From Lineus longissimus (taxonomy: Eukaryota; Nemertea; Pilidiophora; Heteronemertea; Lineidae), in the NCBI RefSeq assembly GCF_910592395.1, contig NC_088324.1:1178001-1242000 (forward strand): a stretch of 64,000 bases of DNA, given 5' to 3'. The notes beneath the pieces were generated by a model, which was not told the origin of the DNA, searched no databases, and was given only the letters and a program-made list of their open reading frames with translations. Position numbers and translations under genes: made by a program. Positions 35,626 to 47,400 of the stretch are shown here, one piece after another; positions within the stretch are counted from its first letter, which is position 1, and the number at the start of each line of letters is the position of its first letter.

Positions 35626-35972
35626 TTAGTTTGATATCATTGCTTCGCCAGTAACTGCTGGTTTTCGACGATTGATCTCCAGGCAGTTTCACACAATCTC
35701 TCACCGTGTGCGTGATATACTTCGAAGGAATTGGTTATCAAAATAGACCAGCATTTGAAGCATATTGCGGTGCATGCAAACCCGGATGGACTTTGTTTAT
35801 ATGAATAGATATGAATGAGATTCCATAATTGTCATGTTCTGAGTACGGTCTTTGATGTACCGCTGTGCTTTTGCGATCAGGTTAATGTACGCGCAGATGG
35901 ACAGGGGGCGCAATTACGAATGACCCATTACACAATTAGAAAGGTTTTATAACAGCTGACCTCTAGTTAACG
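35626..35972. promoter_or_regulatory. Putative upstream region of the LRR gene
   Basis: Unique non-coding sequence between the 82-bp array and the LRR start codon. I see no clear TATA box. Confidence 0.3.
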
Positions 35973-37755
35973 ATGATATGCGGGAGGTTTAGTGATCAGG
36001 GTTTACGCGTAAGTGTTTTTTCGGTTTCATTCCAGTCGATTGTTAGCATAGTGACGGGGTTGTCCTTCTATTGTCTCCTTGTTATCCTCGTCCACACGAG
36101 TGCCGATTTCCAGTGCCCGTGTAGGTGCGAAACGAAGACTGGGATGACGACTGTGGATTGTACAAACAGGTTGGTACAGCACTACTGAACAATGGCACCT
36201 CCCTAATCGGGACACTCCCTCTATTGTGGACATTGATGTTGGTCTGAACTGGTCCATTTCATTTGACCCAGTTTTCCTAATGGTCGATATTAATGCAGGT
36301 GAGAACCAATTTAAGGCTTCCTTCTGCCCCATGCACGCTCTATTTGGCCGGCAAATATTTACACTACGTTTGTCATAAGAGCAAGATATACGAGCGAGTC
36401 TTACATATTGTTGTCTATAGATTTTCAAATATTTTAGTTCAAAGGATAGTTCAACAATTGTTGAACATTTTCAGTCGGACGGAATTCGGAATGCTATGTC
36501 TCATTGCTTGATCAATAAATACTACTCAAGTATTTTTAAAGGAATGATATAGCACCAGAAAAAATGATGGTACTTTCTACGGGATGATTTCCGGCGCAGA
36601 GCATAGTCGTAATGCGCGCATTTATCGTGGTAATCGCCTTAGGTATTGACTACTGTTTCTATATTTCTTTCAAGTGACCTCTATAACAAAGTGCCCAACC
36701 TCGGTCCAAGGGACGGGTCAGCATCACTGACAAGATTCAAGTTCGTGTTATTCAAGAACAACCAGCTGACTTCAATCCCAGCTTATGCGTTCCGGGGTTT
36801 GCGCATCGACTCGCTCCGCTTTACACAAAACAATCTGACATCCATACACCCAGATGCGTTTCGGGAGATGATTAAATTGTCAAGTCTATCCCTCGACTCA
36901 TGCGGCTTGACTGAGGTCCCGGATGTCTTTCGAAACAGCCCAGAGATCGCATCTCTCAACTTTGAGGACAACAAGATTACCAATATCCCCATTGGGGCGT
37001 TTCGGTATGCTAAGGCCTTGCAGTCGCTCAATCTGAATAAAAACCCGCTCACCTTTACCGCAGGTATGTTTAAGGGCTTGGAAGCGTCCCTAAAAAAACT
37101 CGACATTGCCGAGACAAACGTCGAAAAGGTTCCAACAAACGCTTTGGCCTCTCTTAGAAACTTGAGACAGTTGTGCCTGAGTGGGAATCGTCTGTTGTCC
37201 GTCAATACCATATTTGGAAGTGACTCCCATGACGTCACGTCACGTGTTGGCCTCAAAGTGGAGTACGATTTCTCCTCGAATATGATTCAAGACATTTCAG
37301 TCGGTGCGTTTCGTGAACGACCGGCACCTGCACTGCTCAAGTTGAACAACAATAACCTGAAGAGTTTAAACTTTATAGGCGACCCATGTTTTTTCAATGG
37401 GACCTTCCTTATGCTTCACGGGAATGATATCAAATGTAGTTGCCAAGACTACGAAATAAACAAATACCCAGACTTGACCGTGATGGGCGCCTGTGATATA
37501 CTTCCGGCGAAATGCATTGACTTTCACAAGGATCAGAAATTTGACTGCGCATGCCGGAAGTGGCACCTTGCAAACAGATATGACATTGAGAAAGGAACGT
37601 GTCCGGTGAAATTGACAACTACAGCAGGTATGCCAGATGGCGCTACTCCTAAAGTCGGATTTGTAGAATCTGGAGCCGATAAACCGAGCATGCGTTTGAT
37701 GAACTTGACTGTACATATTCTGATTCTATTAAGATTGTCAATTTTCACCATCTAA
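35973..37755 (+). CDS. Secreted or GPI-anchored leucine-rich-repeat protein, two exons
   Basis: Exon 1 is 35973-36169 and exon 2 is 36675-37755, joined at CAG/GTTGGT and TTTCAAG. The product is 425 residues. A hydrophobic leader (about 22-43) precedes an LRRNT cap with the C-x-C-x-C spacing (CPCRC, then VDC), completed across the intron by NSDLYNKVP. Seven or more LRRs follow (motifs LTSIPAYAFRGL, LTEVPDVF, ITNIPIGAFR, LRQLCLSGNRL). Then come a Cys-rich LRRCT-like cap (CSCQDYEI ... CDILPAKC ... CACR) and a C-terminal hydrophobic tail (MNLTVHILILLRLSIFTI) that ends the protein, as in GPI-anchor signals. Such proteins act at the cell surface in binding or recognition. The LRRNT-LRR-LRRCT-GPI plan resembles VLR-like and other invertebrate LRR receptors, but no ligand can be inferred. 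The donor GTTGGT is weak. AATAAA at 37899 could end the transcript. Confidence 0.8.
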
Positions 37756-37798
37756 GGCATCATGAGGACATTAAGGCTCGACCATATAAGGTATCATC

Positions 37799-37832
37799 AG
37801 GGTGCTGGATCAGGGTGCTGGATCAGGGTGTG
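37799..37832. repeat. 15-bp direct repeat in the LRR 3' region
   Basis: CAGGGTGCTGGAT is repeated twice, followed by CAGGGTG, just after the LRR stop codon and before the AATAAA at 37899. Confidence 0.7.
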
Positions 37833-37898
37833 TCAATGACTGTTGTGATTTCTCGATAAAGTCATGTGCTGTACAGATTTTTAAATGTTGCTTGTGAT

Positions 37899-37904
37899 AA
37901 TAAA
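37899..37904 (+). terminator. Putative polyadenylation signal of the LRR gene
   Basis: Canonical AATAAA 144 bp after the stop codon of the LRR gene. No cleavage data; inferred from position only. Confidence 0.4.
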
Positions 37905-38640
37905 AATTTGGGACTATCTTATAATAGACCAATCGTTTTGGGTTCATGTCTCTTGTTTAGATTTCATAACTCATATTTGTTTTTCATGCCAATTTGAGAT
38001 TCCCGATTACGAGTTGCGTCGTATTCCGAGCATAAAATTCCATATTCGATGTCTGATTCATAGATTCATTTAGACAGGTGACATGTTATGCTACGGTAAC
38101 ATTAACGGAGATTTATTTTGGCAGAAAGATTTCGCGATAGGAAGAGAATTTTCTATTATGAGATGAAGCATGCCCAATTCAACAGTTTTTATTGGCATTG
38201 GAATAGCTGGCACCAGCATGACCAAAGAGGCATCAAAGTCGGGTGGCCTGATGCGGCAAACACTTTTATTTGTCTTGCAGCAGGCTGGATATACCTTTCT
38301 GAGGCCACTGGCCACCTTGGGCTGGTGACAGCTGTTTTATAGTTGAAGATATCCGCAACGGGAAGGAAGCACCTGTTTGTATGGGGAACAATTGAAATAT
38401 ATGTTAATTTATATTTAGATTATAAACTTTCCAATTATTATCATCTGATTACTATTTGTCGATATCGGATTAGACACAACACCCGCCGCTCATTATTCAA
38501 CCAGTATTCAGGACACACCATGGCATCACGGGAAAACCCTAGAACGATATGATCCGGGTCAACAACTTAAGTCATTGCCAATGATTAATAGCAGTGTTTA
38601 CTTTCTTCTTAAATGTTTTTATATGACATTTTTCAAACTA
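37905..38640. other. Intergenic stretch
   Basis: No supportable gene or repeat. Confidence 0.4.
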
Positions 38641-38818
38641 CAGTAGAACCTCTCTATTTAGGACAACTTCGGGATTGACAAGTGCTGTCGTTATTAGAGA
38701 TGTGTCCCGATTAGAGAGGTAAAATTGAATGGAAACAACCAATTTTGGACTAAAACTAGTGTCCTTAATAGAGAAGTTGTCCATAATGGAGAGGTGTCCG
38801 CTAAGAGAGGTTCCACTG
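38641..38818. mobile_element. 178-bp Tc1/mariner-type MITE with TA target
   Basis: It begins CAGTAGAACCTCTCTATTTA and ends AGAGAGGTTCCACTG, with TA on both sides (38639-38640, 38819-38820). The arms are inverted repeats of GRACAASTTCTC/GAGAGG type. A second family member lies at 43790-43955. TA duplication and CAGT-type ends fit Tc1/mariner MITEs. Confidence 0.85.
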
Positions 38819-38820
38819 TA

Positions 38821-39279
38821 TTTGATTTCAAATATAGATATAATACTTCTTGGTTATTGGGTAGAGTCTACTGAAAGAATCAAAGGGTAATTCACATAGA
38901 GAAAACAAAAACGACATTTTGATTTAGACGTTGATGAACATACAAGCCGACGATAGTATTCAGAGTGCGATATAACATCCTTTGGACATTTTGCGATGAA
39001 AATATCTATAATAGTTATGATTAATCTTAGCCTTTTGTGTTAAGATCATCTTGACGAAAAGAGTTGGAATGCCACTGTTTTGCGAAGTGAAATAGCCCCC
39101 ATATATTAGGTGTCCTGGTTTTGTTAATGTTTAATCAAGGAGGGACGTATATGGATGACTCATATTGTTCTTGAATCCGGGTTACTAGGCTGTTTACGAT
39201 ATTATCTAGTTCGGACTCGTATCACTTGGCACTCTCGCCGGAAAACCCGCTTAAATGTCACGGACAAATGAAACGCAAG
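38821..39279. other. Upstream flank of the MACPF gene
   Basis: Non-coding; no feature seen besides the promoter element that follows. Confidence 0.4.
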
Positions 39280-39286
39280 ATATAAA
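39280..39286 (+). promoter_or_regulatory. Putative TATA box of the MACPF gene
   Basis: The sequence AGATATAAAGGC lies 135 bp upstream of the MACPF start codon, a plausible distance for a TATA box with a short 5' leader. Inferred from motif and position. Confidence 0.45.
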
Positions 39287-39414
39287 GGCAAGAAGTTAGT
39301 GACGGTCACATTATCGAAAAGAAGCGCCAGGTGGTCGGGTTGCTCGCCTGATAGGTTTATTTACTTTGCACTCATTGAGAAGCAGACGCTTTATACATCA
39401 CGCCAACTCTGATC

Positions 39415-41937
39415 ATGAGGATGCGGCGTTTCGTGGTACTGGTATCGGTGTGCGTGCTGGGCGCACTAGCTGTGACGGACGCGGTAACTCGGTGCTCGCG
39501 TGTGCCGCCCGGCCTGAACCACATGAAGAGAGGTATTGACATCACCACACTCGACTTCATGCCCGTTGACCCTGGAGCCGGGAACGGATTCAGATCGCCT
39601 CTCTTCGACTTCACCTGTGACTTTGCCATGAAGTGGACAAATCCTCACAATGGGGTAAGAACATCTACATTATCACACTCTGTTTTTTTTCAATGGTTTG
39701 AAAATGCAAATCGAGACCTCGGTTTTCCCGAAGTCTTCAAACTCCAAAAACTGTAACTCTCATGTCTTAACTATCTCAAAAAAAGGAAACGGATGCGTCG
39801 TCTTCCTGTCGTTCAGGTCCCAATCTCCAACATACCAATTTATGTTTTCAGATCGAGTACGAACAGCCAGACCAAGTGGAAGATATGGTCAGTATACCAG
39901 GCGGCGTTGTTAATGGTGACGTAAAGATCTTCAAGACGGCCTCTGACGTCACAAATACCATGTCTGGATCTGCTGGGATGGGTTTCTTGAATGGCATGTT
40001 CTCCGCTAGCGGCTCATACGACGAGATGAAACGCACGATAACCAATAGCTCATCGTACATCGAGCAGGTGACTGCTTTCCATACAGCGATCAGAGCTGAT
40101 CTGGCCCCCTACTGGGCAATCCAGTTAGGAAGGTGAGTACGCCAAACACATTCATCACCCCTATCTGAAGTTCCGATGGTCAGTTCATTAATCAAAAAAT
40201 GCGAAAACCAGGCCCCTCATCTTGTAACAAACATACCTGAAATGGCGAAATAATTGCAAGATTAAGTAACTTTTTCTGGTTTAAATTTAGTAAGATGTTC
40301 AATCCATTAGTAAGATGTTTAATTTGATCATATTTCACCATGATAAGGGACTGGTTTTGCGGCAGAGGGGAACAATTTATTGACATTCACGAACATCCTA
40401 AAAGACGCAAGCCTAATTTAAAGCATATCAAGTCGAATGACGTCTTAAAATACATATACTTCATGTCTGAAATAAACTGCAACTGGTGTATTTCAGGTAC
40501 GCTGAAATATTTATCGATCGGCGCCTACCAGCGACATTCGAGGAGGGGCCGGAGGTGTACCAGGAATTTATCAACCATTACGGAACACATTACTTCAGTC
40601 ATGGCAAATATGGAGGCCTACTGCTCTACAGGATGACAACAGATATCACTGCCTTCCAGCAGCTTGGCGAGAAGAAGGTGGAAGCCGAAGCGAAAGGGTC
40701 TTTCTTTAACCTACTCAAAGCGAATGGGGCCTACACCGGTACCACGCATCGAGTCGACTCCACCTTTTCATCCAAGACCACAGTCACAATCAGGTGAGCG
40801 ATCGAATCTTTAAGTCTCTCCGAGCCGTTTTTGCGGCGAGGCGAGTTGTCCTGTATTTCCGTTAGTCCTGGACGAGTTGTGGTCGAACAAAAAGAAATTC
40901 GATCGGAAGGACCTGCGCTCTACAAGTTTATCAACTTGTCGTCTAAACGTTCTTGCCATTTCTCTTAAAGTTTATACTTAACTTGAATAATTACTGCCTG
41001 AAATTCGAAGGTTCCCATATTTCACTTCCATTGTAGGTATTATGGCGGCCATCACAACCCAAGTTACAACGTGTGGTACACGAGCGTCAAGAACAATCCA
41101 TGGCTGTTTGGGGGTCAGCTCGCCCCGATTACAAACCTCATCTCAGACGCTGGCAAGAAAGCTGCCATGATGAAAGCCGTAACTGTTCATATGGACAAAG
41201 CTTTCCTTCGAGATATACAGAGCGATATCTACACAATGTTAGCGAAAGTAAGCGATGCTGGATTGAAGGGGGTCCTGCAGGCCAAGCTGGCAGAGATCGT
41301 TACCCTACTGCGGTCAACGGTTCCCAACAATGCGGCGGTTGTTGCTCTTGGCAGGGAGTTGGAGATCCCTTCGTGGTTCACTCTGAAGACCAAGTTGTGT
41401 TACAAGTGGTATGCTGACGGCGACGGTGGTCAGTGCGGCGGCGGCGTAGGCACTCTCCTCTGTGCGAATGTGAACGGGATGACGCAATACTACAGAGACG
41501 ACACGGACCGGAGGGGAGGCGGCTGCAAGATGAGCTGGGGCATCCAGTCGACACTCTACCCGCCCTGGTTCAGACAGGTTCAGGTCTGTTTCAGGTGGTA
41601 CCCAGACGGTGATGGCGGTCAATGCGGAGGGGGCGCCGCGAGGAACCTCTGTGCCCCTATCGGCAGTTACACTCCCTTCTACCGCGACGATACAGACCGA
41701 CGAGGTGGCGGATGTAGGATGTCTTGGCGAATCGTTGTCCCGGTCAGCGCCCCCTTGTGGATGAAGACGACACGACTGTGTTATGAATGGTACCCTGATG
41801 GTGACGGTGGTCAGTGCGGGGTGTCGGGTACCCCGCGGAGTATGTGCGCCCTGGCGAACTCTTGGACTCCCTATTACCGAGACGACACCGACAGGCGGGG
41901 AGGCGGATGCAAGATGAGATGGGGAATTAAAATCTGA
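39415..41937 (+). CDS. MACPF-domain secreted protein with three C-terminal Cys-rich repeats, four exons
   Basis: Exons 39415-39654, 39852-40132, 40497-40793 and 41037-41937 join in phase with GTAAGA/GTGAGT/GTGAGC donors and encode 572 residues. A signal peptide (FVVLVSVCVLGALAV) precedes the membrane-attack-complex/perforin fold. The signature YGTHYF lies at 202-207, followed by GKYGG. Residues about 387-572 are three tandem modules of about 60 residues. Each has WY.DGDGGQCG, an LC or MC, then YYRDDTDRRGGGC(K/R)M.W near its end, with four cysteines per module (C-YKW/FRW/YEW, QCG, LC/MC, GGGC). MACPF proteins oligomerise into pores or act as adhesion proteins; the repeats may bind membrane or glycans (inference). 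A TATA-like box lies at 39280. It could be an immune effector, an egg or venom factor or a developmental protein; sequence alone does not decide. Confidence 0.88.
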
Positions 41938-42066
41938 GCCTCATAAACTGATGGACGCACAAAACCAGTGTGTGAACGTATCCGAGGACTTTCTCTCAGT
42001 GACGCATTCCATTGTAGTGTAATTATTGGCATGGTGAACTTTTATTCTTTGTCTTTTTGAAAATAA

Positions 42067-42859
42067 TGTACACTCTTGTAGGAAAGTAAAAGAACACCTG
42101 AATTATCAGTAAGTAATTGGATATTTTGGTCTCATAAACATGGCATATATATTGTCCGAACATGTTGTTTCAACGATCGCATGTCGAAATAATAGTTTCG
42201 AGTAAAATATCATGAAATATCACAATTACATCATATCAAAAAAATGTATAATTTTGAAATTTTGAAATTTTAAGTTCAAAATTCTAACTGTCTTATAAAA
42301 TGCACAATTCTAAGACTTCCTGTGAAAAAACAAAACAAACTCTTATATCAAAATGTCACCAGTTTCTGAGATTTGAGATTTTGGAGAATTTTGGAGAATT
42401 TTCTCGAAATTTTTGTTTCATATTTTGATTCTTTTTATGATAAGACTATGATTCATGCCAGCCTTCACTGATGCTCTGTTCACCTCATACGATTAAAATC
42501 AGGAAGTAGATAAGCGCTCCACACTTGGCATTTTCTTTTGATGATATTTTAATCTTAAAGTGAAATGAGATTTTCATTTAGTGAAAGTAAAATGAGATTT
42601 TAATGTTTTCACAGGAAGTCTAAGAATTGATCAGTTCATAAAATTGTTCTTATTTGGAAGCGGGCATTTCATGAAATTAAAAATTATATTTTTTCTTGAT
42701 ATTTTGAAATTGTGATATTTTCATGATACTGATTAAAAACTATTACTCTGGCATGGGAGCGTTGAAACAACAAGTTAAAGAAATACATGACACGTATATG
42801 AGATGGAAATATCCAAATTCCTCCGAGATGATGTCATTACTTTCCTACAAGAGTGCACA
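42067..42859. mobile_element. 793-bp foldback element with long inverted arms
   Basis: The outer ends TGTACACTCTTGTAGG and CCTACAAGAGTGCACA are mirror images. Homology continues inward for about 250-300 bp per arm with indels: GTTTCAACG.TC / GCGTTGAAACAAC, then AATATCATGAAA / TTTTCATGATA, then AAGACTTCCTGTGAAAA / TTTTCACAGGAAGTCT. There is no coding region. It lies just downstream of the MACPF gene. Confidence 0.82.
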
Positions 42860-43172
42860 AGTAATGTAAATACATGTTTGTAGTAAAGTGCACATTAATG
42901 TACATACATGTTTATAGTAGAGTGCACATGTAATGTACATACATGTTTACAGTAAAATGCACATGTAATGTACATACATGTTTATAGTAAAATGCACATG
43001 TAATGTACATACATGTTTATAGTAAAGTGCACATGTAATGTACATACATGTTTACAGTAAAATGCACATGTAATGTACATACATGTTTATAGTAAAATGC
43101 ACATGTAATGTACATACATGTTTATAGTAAAGTGCACATGTAATGTACATACATGTACATGTTTATAGTAAA
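42860..43172. repeat. 35-bp minisatellite, about 9 copies
   Basis: The unit is GTGCACATGTAATGTACATA plus CATGTTTATAGTAAA. The array starts at the very tip of the foldback element 42067-42859, whose last bases (GAGTGCACA) resemble the unit start, so the array may have grown from the element end. Confidence 0.93.
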
Positions 43173-43789
43173 GTCGTGTGAAAGTGAACAGATTTACTAG
43201 CTGTTTCATAGATGTCAGCACCTCGGACTCGCTTCTCTTGCGTAGAAGGCAGTATTTTTATCACAAGGCCAGAGCCCTCTATTAAAACCTGTGTACATTA
43301 CATGTACATTGTTGTTCATAAGTTTTGGTAAAAAAGTACACCTTGGACCAATCAATCTGCACAAAATTGTATATGTGTCAAGAAGAACCCTTTGCCAATA
43401 GCATAATAAAGTTTAAAAACATTCCAATACCGATTGCCTGAGAAAAAAAGATTTCCGTACACCATATCAATCAAAACGTCACTGGCGCATTGATATGGCC
43501 CTGTCAAAATACAAGTTCTAAACTGACCAGTGAGACCACATTTTCTTAAATAAATTATCAAAAAGCATATTTCTGTGATGGCCTGACTCTGTAGATTAAG
43601 AATCAACCACAGATTGAGAATTAATTCCACTTTGGTCCATCCCAGCCATGTATTTATCACAACTTGACATTTTGATAAGCTCTAACTTCCGGTCGTGGAT
43701 GAATACATGTCTCTGCCAACAAGAAAACTTTGTTTTTTCTTTTGTCATCTCATTGTTATAGATCAGTGTCATTATTTCAAACATAATTA
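43173..43789. other. Intergenic stretch
   Basis: No supportable gene. One more GTACATTACATGTACATTG palindrome near 43292-43312 resembles the 35-bp unit. Confidence 0.4.
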
Positions 43790-43955
43790 CAGTAGAACCT
43801 CCCTTAGCGGACACTTCTCTAAGGACAACCTCTCCATTAGGGACACTTGTTTTGGTCCCAAATTGGTTCAATTTAACCTCTCTTATCAAGACACCTCTCT
43901 GTTAAGGACAGCACTTGTTAGTCCCGAGTGCGTCCTTAATAGATAGGTTCTACTC
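43790..43955. mobile_element. 166-bp Tc1/mariner-type MITE with TA target
   Basis: CAGTAGAACCTCCCTTAGCG at the left and ATAGATAGGTTCTACTC at the right, flanked by TA (43788-43789, 43956-43957). Same family as 38641-38818. Confidence 0.82.
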
Positions 43956-44413
43956 TACTAGTATTTTGCGGGATCGGCGATATTTCACAATAAGAACACA
44001 TTAAGGGCCAGCTCCAGATCGTGTCTGCTTTGCGTAAGCTATATACTAACAGCGGGATGACATACATTAAACGGGCCACGTGACCTATTATGTAATCAAG
44101 GATAACTGTGGTACACAGAGTCGAGCTTGTCCTAATACAACATTAATATTCTGGTCTTAGACCTAGTCAAGTACGACGTTTGATTGCATCGGAGGCAGAC
44201 GCAATTGATCCTCCATTATTATGCATATTGTTTTTATTTCCCAAACCTCCACTCAAGCCTCCTTGTAAACAACGTACCCTCAGTATCTTAAACGACACCC
44301 TCAAAAGCTGAAAATATACTGTCTTTTTGTTGGACCATATCCAGATATTCATCATCTGACGGTCATAGTTATTATATCAAGGCGTCTGATTCTAACAACT
44401 CAAGCAAAATGCT

Positions 44414-47400
44414 TTAAAAGTGATGTTTCTCTTGTTCCTCTGGTGCAGCCATAAGACCTGTCACCTCGGAGTACTCCACGCCGTCCCTGTCGTAGTACTT
44501 TCCCCGCCTCATCCTCTTGACGAACACGGCGGACAGGATAAGAAGGGCGATGAGGACTACCACACACGACAGCACGATTCCCGCCACGAGACCCCTGTCC
44601 TTGATCAACTCGTCATAGTAGTTGTAGCCATGGCCAGCGCTATCCTCCACCTGAAATGGTGAGGCATGTTGAATATATCTAATGGATTAAAGGGCTGGCG
44701 GCGTACGCCAGCGGTGAATGTTTTGGACGCTCTCCGTCCGGAGATTGAGACACAAAACTGACTCTTCTTTAATATTTACGTATTTTCAAGCAACAATAAA
44801 CTAAAAACAAACGCAACAAGGCTAATGTCTCCAATAGCTTGTTTGGGCGACATACATCACTGATATGGAAATGAAGACAAGCCATCGGGGTAAAAGGGAA
44901 ATCATGTCATTCAAAAACTTAGATTGGATAAGATCAAAGACAGGTAGCAATTCATTAGCATATTGGCCAAAATGTATAGCAGAGCATGATGCTAGTCATG
45001 ATCGCTCATGATCGTGATTTCACCGGCGTGCTTTTCAAAATGTAAATGCATCGAACAGTATAATGACCAGGTAGTTTGAACTAAGTTCAAAATTGTTAAT
45101 CCTTCCCCGAGTTATCGTGTTACACTACGCTCGCACTCGTCCCTACCTACCGATGCTCCTGTATCGATGTTACATGAAGTCTTGATCTGCGTCTCGTGCT
45201 TGCTGAACCAGTGCCAGGGGGAAAACGCCTTCAGGCTGGTCGTGTATTTCAGGCAGGTCACATCGAACATGTTCATCATGTCTTCATATTGCTGTAAGAA
45301 ATTGGTGTCTTATCTCACTGCTCAAATCTAGGAAGATCGAGGACTTGGTCTGGGGGCTTATTCAACATGAAAGGTACAAATGCTTTTATAGTGTTGTGGG
45401 ATAGAGTAAGCCTACTTGACCATAGAAACAAAATTCTTAAGTTTTTTTTCCAGTGGTGGGTGTAGTGCAATGCTTATCTCACTCAAGGGCACCATGTTTC
45501 TATATGTTGGTAATACATTAATAGGGTCAAAATCCAACCTTTTAAGATGTCGGTGTACAGAGCTCCATTCGTTGCCCAATGATAAAGTCATTAACTAAAA
45601 TTCGAACACCTCTTTCTCCTACACCCACCACTGGAAAAACTTAAGAATTGGGTATTTGTACCTTGCATGTTGAATAAAAGTGGCTCAGCTCCCGGACCAA
45701 CTAGTTCTATATTAGAAACACCCATTCCGAGCTGACATCTCAACTAAAAATCTAACGTGAACCGTGTCCCAAAGTCGAAAACCCACCAGACAAGATTCGA
45801 AGTCAAGATCGTATTCAGATTCGTGTGGATGTCTGTGTAAATATGCTGCAATGTTAGGATTCTAACTTAAGATCTTTACACCATGGATGAGCTTAAATCA
45901 CGTGTCACAACATTCATACTGCAGCATGCAGACTGATACATTTTGGTTTCCAGAGGATGGGAACATAACGCGTGGCTATGTTGGCGGGGAGATTGGGTGT
46001 AGAATGACGTCATACCTTTTTACACTCTGTCTGACACGGTGAGAAATTATCATGGCATCTCCTCTGAAGTCAAAGTCAAAGTAAAAATTGAAATTAATTG
46101 CGTCATGTTGAAGAGAGGAGGTATCAATCTGGTCACTTGAAGAGTTTTTCTCCACAGGTTCAAAACGTGCTTATCTTATGTTTACATGCTGTAGTTTGAC
46201 TCTATGACCGCCCAATATATCATTTGGATGACTCATTCACGTTGGTCACAACTTGCACAACTCGGGATATATGGTGTTAGAACAAAGCCAGACATTCGTC
46301 AGTGCACAGATTGTAGCGGGAAATCGATTAAAGACATTGCACGGCTGTCTGCCGTGATCATGTAGAAACAATGGCTCCACATTGACCCAGAGTCTATTAG
46401 GACATCCTTAGTATTGGCTGTGGTTTCATTGCATTCTCAAGTTAGAAATATCATAGGCTCAGCATGGATTTCCAAACTGATGAATCATTTTTTTTAGCTT
46501 CACGCAGCGCGTGGCTGATGCACTAGTCCTTTACAAGTATCGCTAGACGGATTTTGCTTATCCGTGATTTATGATAGCGTCCTCAGAGACGTGAAATATT
46601 AGCAATTATTTAGTTCCATGAATCATTTGCTACTGTGGACTACGAGATTTTCGAGCCTTCTTATTTTTGCGATTCGCGAAGATTTCTTAGATGACGATTT
46701 TCATACTTTAAAGCAAACTTGAAACCCACCATACTGATGCTCAGGTTTCTCTCCTGTTCATCCGCCATGTTTCGATTCAACATTCCAATGACGTCACCAG
46801 CACACTTGCGATCCTCTTTATTGATGTGGAAGTCAAACGAACACATCATTTTGGTGACATTGAGGATGCGTTCCTTGTCCTGAAGAAACAGATAACTCGT
46901 AAGAAGGTTTAGCAAGCAGCAGAGGCCATACTGTATGCAACAGCGACTCTGTCCGATTAAACTGAAGACATTTCGACCATGGATAGTTTGGCGCCATCTC
47001 CCAGGGAAATGATTAGACATGCTGAATGTGGTCAATGTAACACTGAACAGGTTTTATGCTATTCCGCGCATAGGACATGAATATTGCTGATCGGGAGTTT
47101 TCGTCAGCAAAAAAGTTATTGAATCGGCTGCCAAGTAGCCTCATTTAAAAACTTCCCAAAAGGCATTTATTTATTAATTCTGATTGGGGAACATGACGCA
47201 TACTATACCTTCATGCAAAACTCAACACCCTGATTGATAAACTGCAGACAATCCATCCAAGGACAAAGCTGGGCTTTACTATTTCCGTTGATCCAAGTTT
47301 CCGCCAAACCATCGATGATGTCATTGACATCAACATCCGGGGTACACGAGTCGTCATTCTCACATCTCTCCCAGAACGTCACTACGTCATGTGATGTCAC

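Noticed and set aside
41314-41622. Minus and alternative-frame ORFs over the MACPF exon 4
   Set aside because: Shadows of the coding frame; none has a domain.
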